Numbered from the stretch's first letter, positions 18,990-31,706 are shown. The stretch is 39,722 nucleotides of DNA from Pelomyxa schiedti (GCA_020536535.1 JAHLWZ010000946.1:1-39722), one strand, 5' to 3'. Notes: generated by a model from the sequence alone, not told the origin. Numbers and translations: made by a program.

Positions 18990-19953
18990 CTAGTGCTTGT
19001 AACCAATTTTGCGTAGAAAGGCCTTTCTTTCATCTTGATCAGCTTCTGTTTCCACTCCCAAAGGTGATTCCCCATCTTTTTTTGTTTTTGGTTTCAGTTA
19101 CGAGTGCTGTGGCTACAATTAGGTGATGTTTCATATACCTATAACACCCATTATTCCTCTCCCCTGTGCAGTTTTGGCTACAATTACTTGCACTGGGTTA
19201 CTAGTTGCACAAAAAATTCTGTTTCATGACCATTAACGCGAAAATGGAAATAAAAGAGTTGTACCTGCAAACTTCCGGAACTGATTTCAGTTGATTTAAA
19301 ATATTGATTGGGTACCCTTGCTTTAAAAAGATGAAAAAGCTATGACCAGCACCAACGCACATAGCTACGTTTGTGTATGAATTACTATAGGCGTAGGGAA
19401 AAAGAAGAGTGAGGAATACCATTTCGTTTGGCTGCCTCTATGCATTCCTGGTCATTACCTACACTTAGGTTAGTAAGGGACAAAAAAAAAAAGCTTCAAG
19501 AGAGGGAAATTGACCATCCCAACGAAGTAATCTAACACCCGAGGCTTCACAGAAAGCCTGCAACACTAGGCGTTAAAGAAAGAGTCAGCAGAATTTGCTA
19601 TCAAGACACATACGACGCCAAACTTGATGCTGATACCAGATTGAACAATAACTTCATACACATCCTCCACAGTCCTTTTCAGGCCCAATCGTAAGTCAGT
19701 GGTGCATACAAACAACAAAAAGAACAAAAGCAAAAAAAATACGAAAATACGGACACCAAAAAAAAAAAAAAAAGACAAGAATCATTCAAAACGCACAGTG
19801 TCATACAACACTAGTTTACTTGATGAAATGAGCTTGTCCCATAATGAAGTTGAGAGAATTAGGGTTGTCGATGGGTATGACAGAGAACTGGGCCTGTGGT
19901 TGCGGGGGCAGTGCTGTCGTCGCCGCAGTAGTAGGTGCTGTTGTCCCGTCCAT
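18990..19953 (-). CDS. adenosine-specific-kinase family protein, complete copy
   Basis: Member of the small prokaryotic-type family known as adenosine-specific kinase (COG1839/PF04008). Seven exons on the minus strand join without a frame error to 180 residues: 19820-19953, 19614-19674, 19515-19557, 19420-19458, 19265-19364, 19139-19218 and 18990-19075. Family motifs run in order: [63 protein letters not shown], the [20 protein letters not shown] core, [35 protein letters not shown], and [28 protein letters not shown] before TAG. The N-terminus adds a Thr/Pro/Ala-rich stretch ([20 protein letters not shown]) that is long for the family. Exon 1 lies in the palindrome's single-copy spacer. Only 39 bp of native upstream DNA remain before the junction at 19992/19993, so its promoter is probably missing in this arrangement. 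Biological substrate in a eukaryote is not known. Confidence 0.92.
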
Positions 19954-19992
19954 GTTGTGCGACACTTGTGGGTTTGTTTCCTGGTTTTTTTC
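19731..19992. other. single-copy spacer (loop) of the palindrome
   Basis: These 262 bases are present once. On the minus strand they contain 39 bp upstream of a start codon, the complete first exon (19820-19953) of the adenosine-specific-kinase gene and the 5' part of intron 1. The spacer is therefore natural sequence contiguous with the left arm; the foreign junction is at its right edge, 19992/19993. Long A and T runs (for example about 19758-19773 and 19985-19991) flank the exon. Confidence 0.95.
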
Positions 19993-20048
19993 CTTTTGTT
20001 CTTTTTGTTGTTTGTATGCACCACTGACTTACGATTGGGCCTGAAAAG

Positions 20049-20733
20049 GACTGTGGAGGATGTGTATGAAGTTATTGTTCAATCTGGTATCAGCATCAAG
20101 TTTGGCGTCGTATGTGTCTTGATAGCAAATTCTGCTGACTCTTTCTTTAACGCCTAGTGTTGCAGGCTTTCTGTGAAGCCTCGGGTGTTAGATTACTTCG
20201 TTGGGATGGTCAATTTCCCTCTCTTGAAGCTTTTTTTTTTTGTCCCTTACTAACCTAAGTGTAGGTAATGACCAGGAATGCATAGAGGCAGCCAAACGAA
20301 ATGGTATTCCTCACTCTTCTTTTTCCCTACGCCTATAGTAATTCATACACAAACGTAGCTATGTGCGTTGGTGCTGGTCATAGCTTTTTCATCTTTTTAA
20401 AGCAAGGGTACCCAATCAATATTTTAAATCAACTGAAATCAGTTCCGGAAGTTTGCAGGTACAACTCTTTTATTTCCATTTTCGCGTTAATGGTCATGAA
20501 ACAGAATTTTTTGTGCAACTAGTAACCCAGTGCAAGTAATTGTAGCCAAAACTGCACAGGGGAGAGGAATAATGGGTGTTATAGGTATATGAAACATCAC
20601 CTAATTGTAGCCACAGCACTCGTAACTGAAACCAAAAACAAAAAAAGATGGGGAATCACCTTTGGGAGTGGAAACAGAAGCTGATCAAGATGAAAGAAAG
20701 GCCTTTCTACGCAAAATTGGTTACAAGCACTAG
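20049..20733 (+). pseudogene. adenosine-specific-kinase gene, headless copy (exons 2-7 only)
   Basis: Mirror of exons 2-7: 20049-20109, 20166-20208, 20265-20303, 20359-20458, 20505-20584 and 20648-20733. The right arm begins at 19993, inside intron 1, so the start codon and the first 45 residues are absent. Upstream on the plus strand is the antisense of exon 1, not a usable first exon. The remaining exons keep intact splice sites and frame. Confidence 0.93.
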
Positions 20734-20983
20734 AGTAAATAGAAGACCCTTCCTTTCATCACTACACTCTTCACTATGTTTTTTTTTGCACAATGAGCAG
20801 CCCTGCCCACTTGTCATAGTGTCACTTTCGTCACAACACAAAGAAGGAAAAAGTTTGAATTACAAGATGCCACTGAAGTTCTGCTGATTTCCTGCCTTTT
20901 GTTTTTTCAAAAAACCAAAAAAAAAAAAAAAAACAAACAAGTTTGTGTCTTTACGATACATTGCACCGGACCCCTTCCACGAC

Positions 20984-22965
20984 ATGTCTGCGACCAACAA
21001 CAATCCCAGTGACGACAGCGCCAACAACACAGACGCCACACAGAAGCCTAGTGCCCCGCCCGCCGCTGCCGCTGCCCAGCCAAAGAACAAGCATTATGAA
21101 GACTACAACTGGGGCAGGCAACTCGGAATCGGTTCTTTTGGAGCCGTGTGTTTTTTTTTGTTTCTTTTTTTTTTTTTTGACTTGTATGATAGGTTATGCT
21201 TGCTACGGACAAAGAAAATGGCAGGGAAGTTGCTATCAAGGTGCTGGAGAAAGCACAAATCATAAGGCTCAACAAACAGAAATATGTGATTACTGAACGA
21301 GATATCTTGTGCAAACTTGATCACCCAAATGTTATCAAATTATATGGCACATTTCGATCTGAAACCAGCTTGCGTGAGTCCTGGATTCATGCACCACTTC
21401 CTTCTTAATACTTCCCCAGATTATGTTCTGGAATTGTGTCCAAACGGAGAATTGTTGGTAATTTCTTCCCCCCTTCCCCAGGCTCTAATAAGACCACATA
21501 GAAATTGATGCAAAAGGTAGAGTCCTGCAATATTGAGCTATTTTCTAAAGGTCTTAGCACAAAACCTTCTGTGAACCAGTTATTCAGTTTTATGGTGCTG
21601 AAATAATAAATGCTTTAGAGCACCTTCATTCAAGAGGTGTGCAATTTCTCGTACTTTCCTTCTATTAACCCTCCACAGGCATCATTCATAGGTACCCAGT
21701 GCCTATCTATGAGTCATACTTATAGATACTTAGAGATTTGAAACCCGAGAACTTGTTGCTCTCTAAAACCATGCACCTCAAGCTCATCGATTTCGGAACA
21801 GCCAAGGATCTATCAAAGCCGCCTGAGGAAAAAGCAGCAAATCCTACACAAGGTATCATATTCATGCAAAAGAACTTTTGCCAACAAAAAAAAGAGGTAC
21901 AAAGAACCAATTCCTTTGTTGGCACCGCAGAATATGTGAGTCCCGAAATACTCAATGCTCAATTAGACCTTATTGGTCCAACGTAACTTTTCTCTTCTAT
22001 GTATTCCGAGTAATGTTTTGCCAGGGTGGATCTTTGGGGACTAGGATGCATTCTCTACCAGATGGCCACAGGGCGTTTTCCCTTCCACGGAAAGACAGAT
22101 ATGCTTACCTTCCAGAGGATATCAGGCAGGGACCTGAAGTTTCCAACTAATTTCCCTCCTGTGCTTATGGACCTCATCGATAAACTGCTAGTTGTTAATC
22201 CAACCGAGCGGCTTGGTTATCGGGGATATGATGTAGGCCTTGCATTCCCTTACTATTTTAACACACCATCATAGGAGCTGAAGTCACACCCATTCTTCGC
22301 GGGGCTCAGTTTTCAAGGCTTGTGGGAAAAGGATCCTCCTGAAGTCACTCCACTCCCTGTAGCCCTCATATTTGACGACCCACCTTCCGCCCCACCGTCA
22401 GCAACAGTACCACCAGCTTCAGCAGCAGCAGCAACAACAACAACAACGTCAGGCACTACCACTAGCTCCGCAAGCACAACCGCCAGCACTGCCGCTACGT
22501 CGCATGCCGAATCGGCCGATTCTGCTCATTGGTAGGTATCCTACTCTTTGAATAAAAAATCTCACTGTGTTAAGGGCAAGATTTCTAAAACCAGGTGAGG
22601 CCGTTATAGTTTCAGGCACAGTTATCAAGCACAAGGGAATCACATCGCAGGTAACAGTATTTCCACACCGCAATCCCCTAATATCCTCACAGAAGCGGGA
22701 GCTTCTTCTTACCAATACACCACGGATGTTGTATATTCATCCCCAGGAACTGTCCCTCAAGGGAGAGGTACCATTAAACTCCAGCATACATTACGGTATG
22801 TCCAAGCCGCCAGCAAAGTTCTTTGTCCAATCGGTACGTTCTTTAGTTATTCACCCACACCTCACCATTTAACAGGGTAAAAGGACGTACAAATTTGAGG
22901 ACACAACCAAAAACGCACAGAAATGGCTTGATGGACTTGATTCTGTGCAGTCCAAGTTGCACTAG
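20984..22965 (+). CDS. PDPK1: PDK1 protein kinase, mirror copy
   Basis: Mirror of 16758-18739 on the plus strand. Start ATG 20984, microexon 21502-21516, TAG at 22963-22965. Kinase and PH domains are intact. It faces the RPL26 copy (minus) tail to tail. Confidence 0.95.
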
Positions 22966-23165
22966 AAACGGGCTTATGGCAACAACTTGTGAGTGTTGTA
23001 TCTAGCTGTAAATACTTTAATGGAAAGGGTCTTATTGTTTCGTTGACAAAACCGGGGTTTTTTTTGTTTTTATAAAGAGGTCTCGGAAGGCAACAAGCAG
23101 AAATGTGTTGGTGTTTTGAATTCGAGTGAAAAAAACAAGAGAATAATGTGAATGGTTTGCTAGAC

Positions 23166-23990
23166 TCAGTCCACCTTTTGCATTTCTGAAACTACAGGGG
23201 CGGCAATTTTACCCTTGAGCTTATCCTTGTTGTATTTGGAGGCATCGCGGCGAGCGAGAATGGCCTTGCGGTCCTTGTCGAGCTTCAGTTTGGTAATGAC
23301 CACTTTGCTTGGGTCAATGCCGATATTAACACTGGCGCCTGAAATTGCGTCAATACAGTCTACGCATAAGAGGGGAAAGGAGCGCACCGTTTGATTTGTC
23401 ACGGGTGAGCTTGTCGATGTGAATAACCCACTTTTTGCGGTAGACTTGTGTGACTTTGCCCTCGCGGTTCTTGAAAGCTCCTCGGAAAACGAAAACCTCG
23501 TCATCCTTTCGAATGGGCAGGGAATTGACCTGGGGAGTGTGTAAGTGGAAGTAGGATGGGCTGGTGACGGCGTGAGATAACTCAAACGAAGTACAATGTT
23601 ACAGTAAAGGTGGTTACGCATACGTGGTATTTGGCCTTGAGCTCTTTAGAGAGAGGGGAGCTCATGATTTTGCGCCTAATGCTCGAGGGGGCGCTGAAGT
23701 GCGCTTTGCGGCACTTTCTTCGGGAGCTGCTGACACCTTAGGGGCAATGACTAAGGGTTCGTGCATTGAGTGGTGGGTGTTATGTTGTAATGAGAGTTGT
23801 CTTTCGGGGTTTTTTTTTTTGTTTGGTTGGTTGGTTTTGAGGCTTCGGTGTAATGGACAGATATATGTTGATACAGGCCGACAAAATAACACCCAAAAAA
23901 ACGGCCACGAGGGAACGAGACCACCACAACAACGATCATAGATCGCAATAAACGATTATTTGCGGGGGACGTACGTGGATTGTACTTCAT
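23166..23990 (-). CDS. RPL26: 60S ribosomal protein L26 (uL24), mirror copy
   Basis: Mirror of 15733-16557 on the minus strand: exons 23975-23990, 23624-23736, 23388-23529 and 23166-23338. Identical coding sequence and splice sites in everything compared. Confidence 0.97.
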
Positions 23991-24164
23991 CGGGGCAGAT
24001 CTTCACGCGACGTGCGACGGAGGGTACCGACGGAGAGAACGAAAAATTAAAAAAAAAAGGATCTAATTACTTTCATTTTTTCCGTGGCTTCTTAATCTTT
24101 TACGTCAGAAGTTTTCCAACTGTCTTCTTCGAGCAGATTCTTTTCTATTTCTAACCCCGTGGAA

Positions 24165-26279
24165 ATGTCGCTTTCCGGTCCTGCCTCTCCGAGGGTGATT
24201 CAACAGCAACAGTAAGCGCTCACTGACCAATAGTTTTGTCAGGTTACCTCCATTCCTTCAGGACTCAGCAAGGGTGTTTTCATCGCTGAACTAATAATCT
24301 GTTCACAGAGAAAACACGCGTCCACAGAAAAGTTAGACAGAGAAAAACAAACAAAAGGGAAACACAGGCCCACACGAGGGAGCGGAGATCCATAGCAATG
24401 AAAAAGACCCAGACAAAGACAAAGAAGACACAAAGCCGCAAGAAAAATGCGGATCTTCCGAGATCCATGAAGGAGGGTGGGGAGAAGGAAATAATGTGGG
24501 GAAGGAACTACGCGGCTTTGGACTTGTTGACAAAGTTGGGCACTCCTTTGATGTTCTTGACTCCTTCAGTATGTTTCCGTTTTATTGTTTCTACTCTAAT
24601 CTCTTTGGGAAAAAGGCCTTTTATTACTGTTACATTTGTTGTGAGAACTACACTTGCTCTCTTGTCAATGAGCCGCTTCGTGTAGTGGAGTCTCAGGGCC
24701 TACGCTCACTTTTTAATACTATGGTGTCGACTCTCTGGGGAGTAGTTGTTGACAACCCACACGACTGGGTTTCGTCGGTGACCCTCTATATATCCTGGAT
24801 GACTCTTCAAGTTTGCTTCGCCATGTCACTCCTTCGTTTAGCCTAACGCAAGTAGATATTATTTTATTTATATTTCCCTTCCCCTATTGCTGAAGGTCAA
24901 CTCACTCCAGCAGGGAACAAGTGCGCTTTTTGATTTATAATACGTAGTTAAGTAACATGTAGGCTTATATACCGCGTAAATGGATGGAGGATGATGGTCA
25001 TCACTCATATTGCGTTTGCAGTGCTAACTCTTAGTGGAGGTAACTTTGTAAAAAAATGATTGCATTGTATAATTTTCCTCTTCAGTTCTTCCGGCATACA
25101 GACTGTTTGATCTGTGGCCCAAGATTCTTGTCCTCGCCAATATTTTTGGATTTGGCCTTTCTATATTTTCGTATATCAAAGCTCATTACTTCCCAACACA
25201 CCCTGACGACTGCAAGGTTTCTGGAAAGTATGTTGTGCAGTTACATTTTTACACTTTTAAATTTATTTTATACCAAAGTTGGGCGTATGACTTCTATATG
25301 GGAATTGAATGCAATCCACGCATAGGCAATCTTGATTTCAAACTGTTTTTCAATGGGAGGCCTGGTATTGGAGGGTGGGACCTCATCAATTTTTCTTTCA
25401 TGGCTGCACAATATCAGTAATTACCCATTGTTCTCACGTTTCTTTTAACCTTCATTAGTAAGTATGGCTATGTCTCAAATTCTTTGATCCTGGTCACCCT
25501 TCTTCAAGCTCTCTATGTGGGTGACTTCTTTTGGAATGAGGCCTGGTACTTAAAAACCATTGACATAGCCCACGACCACTTTGGGTGGATGCTATCATGG
25601 GGCGACTCTGTATGGTTACCATGCATGTACACTCTCCAGGTTTGAGCCCTTGGGTTGACCCTTCAGTAACTCCAGTTTCAGGGGTTCTACTTGGTTTACA
25701 ACCCCGTTGTATTGGAATGGTGGTGGTTTGGTTGTATTCTTGCACTCGGAGGTGTTGGATACTTCATCTTCAGGGGGGCTAATTCCCAGAAAGATTATTT
25801 CCGGGCAAAAGACGGAAAATGCGATATATGGGGAAAGCCAGCCACGTACTGCAACCCCGGTTAAGTGTCTCTTACACTGTCCTTAGGTTCGTTCAAGCTG
25901 AGTATTCAACTTCTGATGGACGACAGCACAAATCAAAACTCTTGACCAGTGGTTTCTGGGGATTGGTGAGTGTTCCTGTTTGATGTTGCTGGCATTCACT
26001 ATTCCCCAGGCAAGACACTTTAATTATGTGGGTGATCTAGCCATGTCCCTGGCCTTTTGTCTGCCCTGTGGTTTCAAGTATTCCCTTCCTATACGTTGCC
26101 TGCTTTCATAACCAGTCTCACAAAGGAACGTGATGCCATACTTTTATATCATCTACATGACACTGCTACTTGTGCACAGGTCGTTCCGCGACTCTTCGCG
26201 CCTAAAGCACAAGTATGGGGAGTCCTGGGCTGAGTACTGCAAGATTGTACCCAATCACATCATCCCTGGTGTGTTCTAG
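24165..26279 (+). CDS. DHCR7: 7-dehydrocholesterol reductase, mirror copy
   Basis: Mirror of 13444-15558 on the plus strand, start 24165, TAG at 26277-26279. All family motifs are intact in this copy as well. It diverges from the RPL26 copy (minus) and is followed in the same direction by the MFS gene. Confidence 0.94.
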
Positions 26280-26511
26280 GACCCCAATCAACACTAGAAA
26301 CAATGGAAAAGAAAAACCATTCCATAAAAAGGCATCTTTGTTTTATGATTGTCAGTATAAAACTGACAAGGGTTGAATGATGCATTGTCCTGTAACACTT
26401 CCGTGTGTCCCTTCTCAGGACTTTTTCACCGCAAATTCTCCAATCACAAACGCGTTTCCTACAAGAAGAAAAAAAAAGCCACACAAGGGATTCGAACAAC
26501 AGAAACGAAGA

Positions 26512-28426
26512 ATGGGGGTTGGAGGTTTCCTTGGGAATAAATACGTTGGTCTCGTGGTTTTGACCACTGTGAGTGCTTTTAATTACTTCGACAGGTTTTT
26601 TTTCCCTCCCTTCCCCCATTGTGGGTTTTTCAGCTGTATGACACGAAAACCAAGGTATATTCCAAGTGCCAACAAGGAACTGATAAAGAGTGATTTGGAC
26701 CTGTCTGATCTCCAGACTGGTCTGTCTGTTTTATTTTCCCTCGTGTTGTAACTGGCGTTCCTTCTTCCCCTTTGGTAAGTATCGGGGATTAATTCATGGA
26801 TATTCCAACAGGTCTTCTTCTCACAACCTTTGTTATCGCGGAGATGCTTGCAGCTCCTGTCTTTGGATACATTGGAGATAAAGGGATTTCCAGAAAGGTT
26901 GATTGATTGAGTTTGTGCTCCCTTTCGGCGATTAATAGTACACTAGTACCTCCTTATGGCAGGGGTATTGGTGTGGTCAGCAGCTACATGCGCATCCTCT
27001 CTATGCAATACCTTCTGGTCCTTACTTATTCCCAGAACCATTGTTGGAATTGGTGAAGGTACTTTCCTCTTGCCTCGTACAGTTTTTTTTTTCTTGTTTC
27101 TTTGTATGAATTCACTCTCAAGTAGAACAAACCACACAAATGCAGCTGTTTACACCTCTGTATCACCTGCGCTCATAGCAGATTACTTCCCCAAGCATCA
27201 AGTCTCAAAAGCCCTCACTGCGTACTATGTTGTGATCCCTGTTGGAGTAGCACTCGGCTACGCAATTGGGGGCTTCGTAGGACAAAATTTTGGGTGGCGA
27301 ATGGCTTTTTTGGTGAGTGGTGTGCCGGGACTATTTTTTGCTCTATGCGTGGCTGCACTTAAAGAACCGCCTCGTGGCCAATTTGATGTTGTGGACACGG
27401 AAGGAGCAAGCAGCATTGTAGAGGATGTAACAGGGGAAGCAGATAATACAGAATCGCCGAAGAGTGGTGAGGCAGGGAAAAGGGATACCTCAGTTGGTCT
27501 AGTTTCACAAAGCTCCAAATCTACCACTCCACCAGTAATAGAGGGGCTCAAGGTTTCACTTCCTTCCCACCGTTACTCACTCAAATTATGTGACAGATTC
27601 TTTTTCGGAATAGAGCATGGGTATTCGCCACATGCGGTTATATTGCTGTGACCTTTGGGATGGGCGCATTGTCAGACTGGCTTCCAACATTCTTCTCCAG
27701 GTACACAAATAAAATAGGGACCGTATTAATGGAGGCTTAACTAGGTACTATGATGCCACCATTGCAGAAGCAGACGTTGTGGTAGGGGCTATTGTTATGG
27801 TGGGTGGTTTAGCAGGCACTATTGTGGGTGGGGTTCTGGCCGACATTGTCAGAAAATCCTTTGAACAACCATACTTCGCAGTGAGCACTGTATCGCAAGG
27901 CTTTGCCCTTTCACTGGGGTTTTTAGCACTTGTAATCACTTTGCCAAAGCTTGTTGTGGAGCTCCTGTTTTTCTTCATAGTCTTCTTCTCCTGGTTCTTT
28001 AACGGTATTCCCCAGCTTCAATAACACCAAACAAACACTGAATCCTTTTCTTGTACAACAAGCACACAGTAAATACTCTCACCAAAACAACATACACTCA
28101 CAAACAACACAGGGCCTATCAATGCAATTATAACCAATTGTGTATCGGCCAACATGCGGGGCCGCTCCAATGCCGTTGGAATTCTGTTCATACACGCCTT
28201 TGGTGACGCGGCCAGCCCCGCCATTGTGGGAGCCATATCAGATTCCACAGGGAACCTCCGGCTTGCAATCGCAATTGTGCCGGCAGTGATGTGCCTCAGC
28301 GTGGCATTTTGGGCTTGTGGGTGGGCATTTGTAAAACAGGACACCGCCGGTGGTGGGCTATCAAAGGCATTCCAAGAAGTGGAATTGGAGGATAAAAAGG
28401 GAGTGGGAAGAAGCCATGATGTCTGA
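26512..28426 (+). CDS. spinster-like MFS transporter, mirror copy
   Basis: Mirror of 11297-13211 on the plus strand, downstream of and parallel to the DHCR7 copy (232 bp between stop and start). Same A motif, EPPRG and stop TGA at 28424-28426. The upstream in-frame ATG is at 26377. Confidence 0.86.
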
Positions 28427-28534
28427 AGAGAGGCACTTTGTTTTTGCCAAATGGGAACACAATAAATGGGAATAGGGGTTCTTATACCCGCTTTATTTTT
28501 TATTCCCTCCTTTACAATAAACTTGTGTGTTATT

Positions 28535-31500
28535 TTACAGCAAACCCGCGCCGTCTTGGTTGTCTTCTTCATCATCTGATTCATCGAAATTGGTGAGTTC
28601 TTGTTGCACTTTCAGCTTTTTTCCTTCTGAGGGCCAGGTTAATAATGGCTGGGAAAAAAGGTGTAGCCATTACCGGCTGTTGACCAGAACCCTGAGTCCT
28701 TGTCTCCTTCATTTGGTGTGAACCATTCAAACCATCCATAGAACTCATTCAGGTAGTTCGCAAGCCGCTTGTCCATGTAGGCAAAGTTGTATCCTCGCTC
28801 ACTGACTTCCCAGAACTCTTTTGTGGTTCCAGTGCTGAGCTCATAATAGATACTATACAGCGTGGGAGTGAACTCCGTCCTGGGCAGGAAAGAATAAAGC
28901 TTTTATTTTCTTTAGGAGAAGTGGGAACCTTCTTAATTTCGAAGATATTTGCCTGGCAGGATCCTGTTGCTTGTGGTGCAGATAGAAAGTGGCAAGAATG
29001 ACTTGGGCGCGAAGAACTCCGCGGACATCTCGGCATGGCATATCTCCTAACTTCAGGAATATCTGCATTACTATGTTATTAGTTGCCCTTGGTGAAAAGA
29101 AAAAGGAAGAGAACCTCAAGTAGTTTGCTATGAATTTCGGAGTACTTCTTTGTTCTGTTTTGATTCATGCTCTCTGATGTCGCAAATTGTGGCAATGAGT
29201 AGCTGAAATAGGCTGTTTCGCACAGTACTCTCAAGTCTTGGGCCACTGTTTCCACAAGGAACAAAAAGGCACCGCCTCTTGCGCGGCATTGGTCGGCGTA
29301 ATATAGGGCATACTTAGCAATCTTGACAGCACGAACTGCAGTTGACAGCTCAATATCTGTTGGGTACATAAGAGGAGAAACGGTCGAATAACTGTTAGTT
29401 TGTACCTCTGTGTCTAGTAAGAAGTCGTTCACCCAGCACCCTGTACTGAAAAAGTGTATTATAAACAACTTTGATATCCCCAAAGTCTATTCAGGGTAAC
29501 TCTTAGTGAAGTCACCCCACATCACAATAACGCACTTATTCCAGCTCGAAGATAAGTATTGAAAAATTTGATGGCCAAGTCCAGTCCTGTTACATGTCCT
29601 TCGTGTGCGAAAGCTAGCCCAAGAATCCTGGTGCTGATGCAAATGTGGTAGCACAGATCATTGTGGAAAGTCATCAGCCCTTGAGAATAAAGGTGCTGAT
29701 ACTGACGCATAAGTTTCCATTCCACCCAGGTTTCACGTTGCACCAACTCTTGGATGCTATCATCATTTCTACATTGGAGAAGTTATTCCGTTTTGTTGTG
29801 GGAATAGAAAATTACAATAGGTAGAAATCAGGTGACCGTCGTAACCAAGTTGGAATTTCAAACCACTGTTTTGAAGCCTACAACAAACAGAGTGAGGATT
29901 TTTGAAGAAAAATTTTGAAGTGTACCTTGGATTTAATGTTGGCGTAGTGCATCCCAAAGCTGCACAGAGCATCAACTACAATGGAGCAAAAAACTTTATT
30001 TGCATCTTTTTCAGAGGAGGCATGGGTGCCCTCCAGCAGGCAATCAATGGTTTTTGTTGTGGATTGTTGCAACTCCTTTTTAAAAAAAGAATATAAATGA
30101 CGCGATTGAGGTAACGAAAGCAGGCACACCTGATGCTTGCGTGAGTTGCCATATGTTGTCAAGTTGATAGATTCGATGACAGTGTTTAGGCCCTTCTCAA
30201 CCAGATTGCTCACCACTTGGTTGGGATCCAGAATTCCCATGGCTTTGATCAGGAAGGGGAACAGAAAGAAAATCTGCAAGTTGGAAAAGAAGACTGCTAC
30301 AACTGGTTGTTGTTGTGTGAGTAGAGATAGAAAAAGGAAAAAGGGCACATGTTGCAAGTCTTGGGAAGTGGGACCTTGGGTCAACCTCAAGCCCCTCAAC
30401 ATCCACATCCAATTTAATTCCAACAGGGCCACCAGTTTCGAGGCCACACCAGAAAACGAGCACATTGAGAACAAATAAGAATGCAAAGTAAATTATGACG
30501 AACTTGGCAGTATAGAACTGGACAAAAAGGGGTCAGTTGAAAATGAGATACTTGAGAAGGTTACATGGCGGAAAACGACAGGGGAAGTTTTTTCCATAGT
30601 ATTTTGTATTGAAACAAAGCTGATGGTAATTACAATTCCGAAAATCATATTCGTTGCAGGAATCAATCCTTGCCACAGTGAAAACGCTGATAAAGCAGGT
30701 TAAAGTGACTACGGGGGGGAAAAAGTACATTGATTATAGCCACTGTTGAAAAGCGTCCAAGTGAGGGCCATTGGTGTGTAATTGTACCAAACTGGCTTGT
30801 CACCAATATACCATTTTTCCAAGCTGCGATCAACTGCCAGGCAAATAAAAAGCAAAGCCCAGCACAGCAGTACTCCAATAAATGGAAATCCGATAAGACG
30901 CTGAAACAGAGTCAACAATTTTGGCTCTAATATCACGGTGCTCACTCACAAGTGGAGAAATGGCAATTGGGTCAACAATTCGAAACAATGGGTCCAGAAT
31001 ATCGGCATCTGGTGGGACATCTTCCCTATTAGCTGCTTCCACAGGGGCTGTCTAAAAAACGAAAATCTTTTTTTAATCTCTATAGAAAGGAAGACTACTA
31101 GCATACTCTTGGGCGGTCTGAAGATATTTGGTTCCTGTTTTGGTTTGTGTTTTCCATTTAGAAACACAGAAACCACGAACAAATGTGTCCCCAGTTGACT
31201 CCCACAATTCACAACAACAACAAGGGACACGCCCCCCGTACCTTTTAAAAGAGCGAATGCCCTGCGTGTCCAGCCTCTTGAGCGCCAGAAGCGTGGCGTC
31301 GCCCGTGTTGGATCGGTGAGACAGCGGCACCGTGTCCCTCGCGTCGGCCCCGCCGCCGCGGCTCCCCCCCAGCCCCCGATTATGGGGCGTCATCGCCGCC
31401 CCAACCATGGACGCAACCGACGGTTGTCGCCTGGCCTGCGGCTGCTGCTGCTGTTGCTTGAAAGACGACGTGGTGCTGGTGGCGCTCCCCCCAGGCACTA

Positions 31501-31555
31501 ACTTGGAGGCGTGTGGTGACGTGGCAGAGGCAGACGCGGCCAGGAAGGGCTGCAT
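28535..31555 (-). CDS. multi-pass membrane protein of unknown family, mirror copy
   Basis: Mirror of 8168-11188 on the minus strand: start 31553-31555, stop 28535-28537. Same exon series, helices, Cys-rich loop and acidic tail. Confidence 0.75.
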
Positions 31556-31706
31556 GTTGCAAACAACGTTTGGTTTTTGTGGTGATGAACACACGGGATT
31601 TCGAAGAAGAAATGGAACAGGGATCGTGGGCTTCTTAAGGCTGTTCTTTTGTTGGGGTACACTTTTCCTTGACATCAACCGCAACGTCACTTTCAGATGG
31701 GGATAG

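Larger units (their letters stand above)
1..19730 (+). repeat. left arm of 19.7-kb inverted repeat
   Basis: This arm is the reverse complement of 19993-39722; a base at x pairs with 39723-x. Identity holds from the first base to 19730 (G, pairing with C at 19993). The next pair, 19731 C versus 19992 C, is the first mismatch. All segments compared were identical, including long A/T homopolymers, introns and intergenic DNA. Homopolymer lengths would normally drift between old duplicates, so the copy is either very recent or technical. Confidence 0.99.

Noticed and set aside
19844-20044. Plus-strand first exon for the right-arm kinase copy ([16 protein letters not shown]), splicing to TVEDVYEV
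   Set aside because: The splice would keep frame by chance, but the peptide lacks the family's GQAHFIK N-terminus, which is found intact on the minus strand of the same DNA.
19699-20157. 152-residue plus-strand open frame crossing the spacer and right junction
   Set aside because: It joins antisense of exon 1, intron 1 and exon 2 and has low-complexity Lys and Phe/Leu runs. The minus-strand exon 1 explains the spacer far better.
22422-22450. Polyglutamine tract in PDK1 from the CAGCAGCAACAA repeat
   Set aside because: In the frame that continues correctly from the kinase domain into the PH domain, the repeat is read as Ala/Thr, not Gln.
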